This document shows positions 56,335 to 64,000 of a DNA stretch of 64,000 bases, in pieces (position 1 is the first letter of the stretch; each line of letters begins with the position of its first letter). Source of the DNA: Acestrorhynchus altus. Taxonomy: Eukaryota > Chordata > Actinopteri > Characiformes > Acestrorhynchidae. The stretch spans positions 1,689,348-1,753,347 of the forward strand of contig CM067525.1 of the NCBI GenBank assembly GCA_034509495.1, given 5' to 3'. The notes beneath the pieces are model-generated. The model saw nothing but the letters and a program-made list of their open reading frames with translations, was not told the origin of the DNA and searched no databases. A program made the translations under genes and the position numbers.

Positions 56335-57599
56335 GATTCAGCATGAGCTCGAACTTCATCACACCTAAAACCAATGCAATAAATGTTCATACTTTGGTCT
56401 GTTTGTTAACATTTACATGTATGACTCTACCATATACAAGCATGAAATCATGTATGTTTTGGATATCCACTTTGTCAATATAATGCATACAATGTACTGC
56501 ATTCTCGCAAAGCAATGCCTTCCAAACAAGCTTCTTATTGTTGCACTTTAGCCTGTATTTCAAGACTGCCGATGGATAAAAAGGTGACTTGCAAAAAAAT
56601 GAAATTCTCTTTATACAAAGAACCCTGCTGCATAGAGTACCTATTATAAATAAATCCTCACGTTAACATCTAATATTATTTAATAACGTTTGTTAAATTG
56701 CATTTTGTTTATACATTGTGAGCAATAAACATATAATTGCAATTGCTATGAAATAAGTGCTTTGTCTGAGGCTCCTGTTGAAGGTTCCACCCATTATTGG
56801 ATAGTCTTAAACTGTTCCCCAGTATCGGCAACTTGGGCATAATTCCCAGTTCCTCTAATTTCCTAGCCAATCGATGCAAGTAAATTGGGAATACTTTGTA
56901 ATTTTTTCAAATCAATTGACTATGGGATAGAGGAATTTAACAAGACCCCAAAATGGCCCTTATTTGGAACAGCCAATGTTGGGTGACTTTGCTTATTCCT
57001 GACATTCCTACAGAGATTTTTATAATCTTAAAAGGAACCTGCACTGTTGGGACTTGTATACTGTAAAATAAAATGTCATGACCACTATTGAACTATGATG
57101 TGTAATACCATGGGCGTCTTTCTTCCCCATAGCCAAATAGGGTTTGTGTGTCTATCACACCATACCATGCCAACAAGTGTCCTTGGCCAAGACTCCTCAA
57201 GAGCATCAGGAAAACGCTGCAATTGGAAAGACTTTGTTTATTGTGTGGTAGAACCTCTGTAAGCACGTCACCATTGCTGTGCTGTGATATCACTGCACTG
57301 GATTTAGACCTGTGGAGAAAAAACAAAGGCAAACTGGATCATCCTTGGTGGAAGAGGGAGCGGTTAGAGCAGGGGTCATTAGCCCTACTTCTGGAGAACT
57401 TTCCTGGAGACTTCAGATTCAACCCTAGTCCACCCACCTGAGTCAACTAATTACTGCCATCAGAAGTTCTTCATTGGCTGAGTGGAGAAACCTGCAGTAA
57501 GGAAGCTCTCCAGGAGAAGGATTGGAGAGCTCTGGGAGAAGCACAACATTTAGGAATCATCTGTGTTCAGAATGTTTTAGGAATGTGCCCAAAGAAAAA

Positions 57600-58200
57600 T
57601 TTCAGCCCAAGACCAACTTTGGCTGGTCCTAGTTGGTCTAAGCTGGTGTTTGATGGTCAATGTGGTTGAGAATCTTTATGAGGGTAGGCCAGCTGGTAAA
57701 CGAGGTCTCGGCCAGTATAGTGTCCATGGCCTTTGTCCATGGTTGTGCTTGGCCTTGTTGGTCAACCATCATGGCCAAGCATAATCATACTGGGTGTTGA
57801 GCTTGGTCAAGAGATGACCAACCAGCTTAACTAATTTCATCTGACCAGACCGAGGAATCGTTTGACTGAACAAAGTTTCACTTAGTTTAAGCAATAATTT
57901 ATATTTGAGGCCTAGATGTCTAAATACCCTTAGTGGGGGTACAGCTGGGTTAAGGTGGTTGACAAGCATTGGTCTTGGTCAGCATAGGTCTGGTTTTTGT
58001 TCCAGTTGGTGGTTTAGTTGGTCTAGGAGACTGACCAACCTAGTCAACCAGTATGACCAAGGCTGATCTTGGTGGTTGACCAGCATGTTGAAACATGACC
58101 TAAACTAAATGCAGCATACACTATAGTTGTGGAGAGTTGTGGATGACCAGCTTCCTGACCAGCTTGACCATCAAAAAACAGTAACCAACAGAACCTGGGC
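57600..58200. repeat. 'ggtc/gacc' interspersed short repeat cluster upstream of gtf2a1l
   Basis: Many variants of 'agctggtc', 'ttggtcaa' and their inverses ('gaccaacc', 'gaccagcttgacc') in irregular order over 600 bp, giving many potential short hairpins. A similar but shorter patch lies at 41930-42060. It ends about 180 bp before the gtf2a1l ATG. Confidence 0.65.
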
Positions 58201-58381
58201 TGGATGTTAAAGCAGGAATCAGAGCTGCCCATAGTACCTGAGGGCTATTCTGCTCATCTGAAAGTCCTACATCACACTTTTAGTTGATTAAAAAGACTCA
58301 AATCAGCTGTGAACCTTCTGACCTTCTCTGAAGATCTGAGGCTGAGCTCCATTTTAGCTTCCCTAATTAGCCTCTGAGAAA

Positions 58382-61300
58382 ATGCTCTCAAATGCGAATA
58401 CTTTGGTAAGTTTAGGTTTTAACCAGACGACAAACTTATCATTTTCCTCAGATACTCTTATTATTTCACCTGAACGAGCTTAATATTACATGAGAAGAAA
58501 CTGCTTTATGTAGCATAGTTAGCTTAGCTTAGCCAGGTAACGTGACCCAATTATATAATATTTAACCTGTGAGTTTAGATTTTAACACTTAAAATACACG
58601 TTAAACTTCAACAGCTGTCTAGTAGTAAGCCTTAATGTTAACATTTTACTCGTTTTACAGCTTTTCTCAGCTTTTCCCTAAACTCACATTAGCTTTCATA
58701 GCTAGCTAATTTCTGTTAAGGCCTGAGTGGCCTAAACTTTACCTTTATAAACTTTACACAGTTTACAGTTTCCATTTTAACTGAACCTTTCCATCATTTC
58801 TTACACTCTAACTTTCTGTTGAATTTCTCAGCCTAAACTTTACCTCTCCATCATTGATGATGTGATGGATAGTATTCGTGAACTGTTTCTCGAGGAAGGA
58901 GTCGAGGAACAAGTGCTAGATGACTTGAGGCAGGTAAGACTCCGTAATACTGCTTTTTGCATAAAGGTGCATCAGTTTTGGGTGGATGGATTTTGAATTT
59001 TGATTTCAAATGTTGATAATTGGTAAATATTAGTTTCTTCAGATATTTGTGCTTTAATATTCAACAATCTGAAACTATCTGAATCGGCTAAAATCTAATT
59101 TATTTCAACCAATTTAACGCAGTCATTAGTTAAGTTTTTTTTTAAGCTGAACCATTTGTCCAAAAGACTCAATTTAATGGGAAATGAATTGCTACATTTT
59201 TTCACTGGATGGTTGTATTGGTTTGAGTTGGACTCAAGTTAAGCTCAGAGAACATGTTGGCCAAAGGAAATATAAAACTTAAGAAACCAGGTTTAATGGA
59301 CTATGAAAGTGTTTGCTGTGTAAAAATGCAAGCTTTAGTGCTTTATTTTTCAAACAAATGAAAATCTATTTCTCCTTATAGCTTTGGGAGTCCAAGGTCT
59401 TGCAGTCCAAAGCTGTGGAAGGTTTTGCCAAAGACAATATTAATCCATCAAATTTTGTTCTGCAGCTTCCAGCAAATTACGCTCAGAAACCCACAGGTGT
59501 GTTAAACCACTTCTAGGTAATCAAACAGCTATTAGGACATTTAACAGCTAAAGATTAAAATTAAAGGTTAAAAATTGGTATTTTAGATTTTTACAGTTCA
59601 CAAAGTCCAAGTTTATTGGGGAAAACTGCACAATTGAAAGGAGGCTCTAGTTTCTTGTTGGGTCTCTACTGAGTCTGGATATAAGATGAGATATGGTTGG
59701 TCATGTAGGGGTGTTATCAGTCATGTGGGAGCATTATCCTGCTGAAGGTACCAGTTGGAAGCACTAGATTGAAGTGCTCACCATGAAGCCCCCATACTCA
59801 AATTGTTGGATCCCAAACAAAACCTGGATTCATTGCCAAACATGATATAGTTTAGCAGTCAACGATCTTTCACCAAGAGGTACACTACCCAAAAGTAGTC
59901 TCTGAGAGCCTTTTAATTGAGAAAATATGCTGCATGAGACCATACCAGTGATCATAGCATATATGCATGTCTGTCTTTTTAGTGTACATACTAAAAATGT
60001 TGATACATTTAATAAATGTTGATACAATTAAATGTTTTATCACATGTATGGTTCCTAGCTTTCCAGATGTTGTACTCTCTTTTCAGCTTCGGTGGTTATT
60101 CCTGGTGGGCAGCATGCACAGAACTTTACTGCAAAAACAGTAAGTGCATCTTTAGTATCTTAGGTTCCCCTGTAGAGGAAGAACCCAGAGCTGTAAGTAT
60201 ATAATAAATAAATAAATAAATAAATAAATACAAATAAATGGAATATAAAGCCAAATTGTGAATCCTAGTTTCTCTCTGGACATGTTTAAAACCCACTAGA
60301 CACCACACCCTTGGATTTATGCTGATGGTTATATTCATATTGGGAATAGAGGGTCTGCAAATTAGTAGCTAGTTTACAGTTCCTCTATTTCTAATAGAGT
60401 ACCAGTCAAAAGTTTGAACACATTTGACTGAATGTACTGGAGATGATTTTTTTTTCATATTGATATTAAAATTGAGTGTCAGCTAATAACATATTCTCTA
60501 TGCTCAAAAGTATTGGGACACCGGCAAGGTTAAAAAAAAAAAAAAAAAAGAGTTCTCTACTGTCCAGGGAGGGCTGGAGCTCTTCACCGTGAACCTGAAC
60601 TTGAGTGTTGTGCTGCATACAGACCCTGAGGCTGTGAAACCTCATTGCCTCAGTGTTTATATCTAGTACTATTAACATATATTTATAAACCAAAATACTT
60701 TATAAGTATAAACAGACAAAATCCACATGTAGAGGATTTTTGCGTATTGGTCATCTGGTCATCTGTTCTTAATTACACAAAATTACACCAGGATTTAGGA
60801 CAGAACAGCACTGTGTGATAGGTTTGAAATACTACATAGTGTTTGGTTGATCATGTGTTAATACAAACTACTTTCAGGGCAATCCTGGCACTATTGCAAC
60901 ATTTTCTCTTCCACCTGGAGTTACCTATCCTGTTCATATCCCTGCAGGAGTGACCCTACAGACTGCCTCAGGTGAGAAAACATATATCTTCAGCAAGCTG
61001 ACCAATCTTCTGCAGAGGTTCTCGCTCATATACCGTGCATAATTCAACCCCTGAATGGGATTTGTTCTTTTATAAAATCAAAAAAATAGCTGCACTAAGA
61101 AGGAATCAGTCGATAGAAATGAAACTTGGTGGTAAGTCTGACATCATGAGACATGCAAATGATTGTTTCATGGTTGGCTGTGCATGTGGCAAGGACGGCT
61201 TTATCACTGTACCCAACTGACATCCCGTTAAGTGTGCTTTCCATTCTGACTCATGCTGTTGTGTTGGTAGCATTCTTTGCATGCATTGTGGGATGGTCTT

Positions 61301-63859
61301 ACCAGTGCATTGCACAGTATACTGGTCGTGCAGATATTGCCACGTGCTGTTAGTGGCAGTGGAGAAGGAGATCTGACGGGTTGTCCGACGTACGTGGAAT
61401 GAAAATATTAACTATGCAACGTGGGAACACCAGAATAGGGATTGAGTCCAAGGTAGTATGTTAGTGTTGCAAATGTGAGCGAACACTATGAGCCCTCATG
61501 TACCCTTGTTTCCTAAACTCTACAGGCCATCTCTACAAAGTCAACGTTCCTGTCATGGTGACTCAGGCTCCTGGGAATCAGCGCGTCTCTGCCCAAGCTA
61601 ATCAGCCCCTTGTGGAGCAGAGAAATATGTCCACGACCATCATTCACAAGATCCCTTCTCAGGTGACCGGCCTATGCCCCCAAACTCTGCCTGTAACTCA
61701 AGCCTCCCAATCTGTCCTGCTACCACACCAGCAGAGCCAGAATCAACTACTCCAAAATCCCAGTATCTCTCTGGAGCAAGACACCCAACCTTATGTCCCT
61801 TTTACTCCCAAGCCTTCTATTAATCAGCAGTCCTTAAAATTGGAAAGCCCTAGTGAGTTCACCCTGGACGACATTGAATTCAGCCCCCAGCCTTTGGACA
61901 TGAGCATGTCCTCACCACTGACTGCGCAGCTGTCTGCGGGCCTGCAGGGAGCATCAGGGAATGCGCAGGTGTTGGAATTGGGAGCCAGTGCTCAAGAAAT
62001 GGTGGAGAGAGCTGTTAAAGTAGAGGAGGAAGCTGCAGCTCTGGCCAGCAGTGATGGCACCATGAGTCTTTTGCAAAACTTTGAAAAAACACCTGACCCT
62101 GCAATTAAGGTAATGTGGAAAATGTTAGTCTTCAGAGCTGTAATTGCTGTTACAAATGTGCTGTATATCATCCTGAAATTGCTTACAGTTATAACATTCT
62201 AGAGCAATACAATCAGACTAGAATCAGATTATTCCTGAATAATCTGATTCCCATCACACAACCTGTAGGTATTTATAGGTTAATTATTCTCATGCAATGC
62301 TATCTGCGGGAGCCTGAAATTACAACGCCCATAGACACACAAGTGACTAATTTTTGTTCAATGATCTTAACAATCTTTTAAAACAAATAAAAACCCAACA
62401 TTTTCTCTGGACATCTCATCTTTCCAAAGATTGAAATGGATCTCCTGAGGGACTACAACTTCAACGACTTGACCAACATAGTGCAACTCGATGGAGCATG
62501 TGACAGCAGCTCCGAGGCGGGGGATGAACAGCAGGAGCAGGAAGGGGAGGACGATCCAGGAGCTATTGGAGAAAATGAGTTCCTGGGCATGATCAATGCA
62601 GAGGCTCTGAAAGTGCTTGAGGGGGCTGAGGGCAGCAGTGACCCCAGCGACAGCTCCAGCAGTAACAGTGATGTGCCTGAAATAGAGGAGGTGGAAGAAG
62701 AGGTGAGCACATGGTACAATATCGAGAAGCAAAACTTGGTGATCTTCAGTTAGGTCATAGATGGGGTTTGGTGTCCTGTGGGCACTGATGAAGGACTAGA
62801 GGACGACCAACACAAACTGTGCAGAAACGGATGAGCATCAGTCTCTGACTGATCTACAAGATGGAGACAATCGGTAGGAGTGTCTAATAGAGTGGACACA
62901 GTGTTTAAGCACTCCTGCTGTGTCTGATCCACTCGTACCACTGACACACACAAACACCACCACCATGTCAGTGTGACTGCAGTGCTGAGGTGTTCCTGAA
63001 CATTGTGGAACAGGGTGAAATAGAGGTTTTAATATTGTGCTTTTTATGATTCCAGCACCAGCAGAGCTGAGCCTACCAATTTAATTATTCACCACTGCAG
63101 AACTCTGCACAACATACTGAACCACAGTGGCATGACTGTCTATTTTCCTGTGAACTCAGCATATTCAGCATATTACTGGGCATTCTACCAAACCAGTGGG
63201 AACTTTTCATTATCCTTAGAAATGCAATATTGATGGTGTCCTGTTTTTGTGCATAAATTCAGCAGTGTGCTTTCCTCCACGTGGCCCTCGTAAGCTTTCA
63301 ATGCTGCAATGTTTCGAAACTTTAACAACACTTACATTCTACATCAAACTGCTTCTGTTAAAACCAAAAAAGGGAACATCATGTCTTTATGGTAATGGGA
63401 CCTTTGAGCAAATGAATGGAGACTGAATGCTGGATAATGGGATGCTGTTTATATTATGTTCAGGATCCACTGAACTCTGGAGATGATGTGAGTGAGCAGG
63501 ATATTCCAGAGATCTTCGACACTGAGAACATCATTGTTTGCCAGTATGATAAGGTAAGTTCTCGTGTGCTTCTGAAAACTATGGTTCAGTCTCACACAGT
63601 ACCTTTCCATGAGATGGCACTGTGAGCAGTTCAGCTCATTTATTTTTCAGACCAGTTCCCATCAAGCTGCTCTCTGTACAGGACAGTATACATTTTGATG
63701 ACTGGATTATGCAGAATATTGAAGTTATATTTGTGTGTGTGTGTGTGACAGATTCACCGCAGTAAGAACAGGTGGAAGTTTTATCTAAAAGATGGTGTTA
63801 TGTGCTACAGCGGTAAGGAATACGTTTTCTCCAAGGCCGTTGGGGAAGCTGAGTGGTGA
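58382..63859 (+). CDS. gtf2a1l: TFIIA alpha/beta-like factor (GTF2A1L/ALF), nine coding exons, 480 aa
   Basis: Exons: 58382-58405, 58832-58933, 59382-59496, 60087-60139, 60878-60971, 61526-62109, 62430-62702, 63464-63553, 63752-63859 (1443 nt, all phases fit). It starts MLSNANTL and then PKLYLSIIDDVMDSIRELFL, the TFIIA-alpha four-helix-bundle segment. VHIPAGVTLQTASGHLYKVN matches human ALF (IHVPAGVTLQTVSGHLYKVN) and separates it from GTF2A1. Residues 343-349, QLDGACD, correspond to the taspase-1 type site of TFIIA (QVDGTGD). An acidic linker precedes the TFIIA-beta barrel (DPLNSGDDVSEQDIPEIFDT; HRSKNRWKFYLKDGVM; YVFSKAVGEAEW). It binds TBP with TFIIA-gamma; in mammals expression is germ-cell biased. 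ATTAAA lies at 63898-63903. The human protein is 478 aa. Confidence 0.95.
59630..59860 (-). mobile_element. Tc1/mariner relic in gtf2a1l intron 3
   Basis: Shorter relative of the 29.9-30.5 kb relic ('agatgagatatggttggtca', 'gagcattatcctgctgaagg'). No frame remains. Confidence 0.5.
60203..60232. repeat. (AAAT)n microsatellite
   Basis: About seven AAAT units just after the gtf2a1l exon 4 donor region. Confidence 0.9.
60395..60560. mobile_element. Tc1-like terminal-repeat fragments
   Basis: 'accagtcaaaagtttgaaca' and 'caaaagtattgggacaccg' resemble the outer ends of two common fish Tc1 families; an A-run follows. Recognised from memory, no internal part present. Confidence 0.4.
62765..63025 (+). 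repeat. Dispersed repeat family A, copy 10
   Basis: Contains 'gatgaaggactagaggacga', 'gatctacaagatggagacaa', 'ccaccaccatgtcagtgtga' and a shortened right part. It lies in gtf2a1l intron 7. Confidence 0.75.
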
Positions 63860-64000
63860 GCTGGGAGGATTTATAACGTGGTCTTGTAGACGATGCTATT
63901 AAAATGTGGAGAATATTGTTATTATTAATGGTTTGTTTTATTATTTCTGTTATTTTTCTTGTTAGTTTGCTTTATATCTAACAGAAGCACAGATCCTGCT

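Overview
The window is vertebrate nuclear DNA and looks like a teleost fish, perhaps an otophysan or characiform. The evidence is intron-split genes with GT-AG junctions, compact introns, many Tc1/mariner relics, CA/CT/TA microsatellites and several dispersed fish-type repeat families. The lineage guess rests on repeat style and is weak. No prokaryotic, viral or CRISPR feature was seen.

Six protein-coding genes were reconstructed exon by exon. From left to right they are: the first coding exon of ppp1r21 (minus, 342-395, the rest lies off the left edge); rtn4/Nogo (minus, 3564-24360, nine coding exons plus an alternative first exon at 14845-14890); clhc1 (minus, 36322-40999, 11 coding exons); rps27a, a ubiquitin-eS31 fusion (plus, 41441-43492); ston1, stonin-1 (plus, 52783-56334, with a probable untranslated first exon near 45.7 kb); and gtf2a1l, the TFIIA alpha/beta-like factor (plus, 58382-63859). 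In each complete model the splice phases agree and the exon lengths sum to a multiple of three: 980, 559, 156, 708 and 480 amino acids.

The gene order is the most informative feature. From memory, RTN4-CLHC1-RPS27A is one neighbourhood on human 2p16 and PPP1R21-STON1-GTF2A1L is another, several Mb away. Here the first block sits inside the second, between ppp1r21 and ston1. clhc1 and rps27a are head to head with about 300 bp between the clhc1 start codon and the rps27a start region. ston1 and gtf2a1l are tandem, and their splice phases would allow an in-frame read-through fusion like human SALF.

The remainder is introns and intergenic DNA full of repeats. There are ten copies of one dispersed element (two form a large inverted pair at 34.7-36.2 kb), a palindromic element built on a 'gggttctatatagaacc' core, a third family carrying 'ctgatcagagagagggggcgg', at least eleven decayed Tc1/mariner fragments, a 1.4-kb hAT-like element with terminal inverted repeats, and several minisatellites. 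The largest minisatellite is about 600 bp at 49.3-49.9 kb in the inferred ston1 intron. I see no novel multi-gene system. The best unusual observations are the interleaved synteny, an 18-residue ppp1r21 exon, the RTN4-C type alternative first exon, a GC-AG intron and a repeat-built N-terminus in rtn4, an NPF motif in ston1, and the fusion-compatible ston1/gtf2a1l junction.
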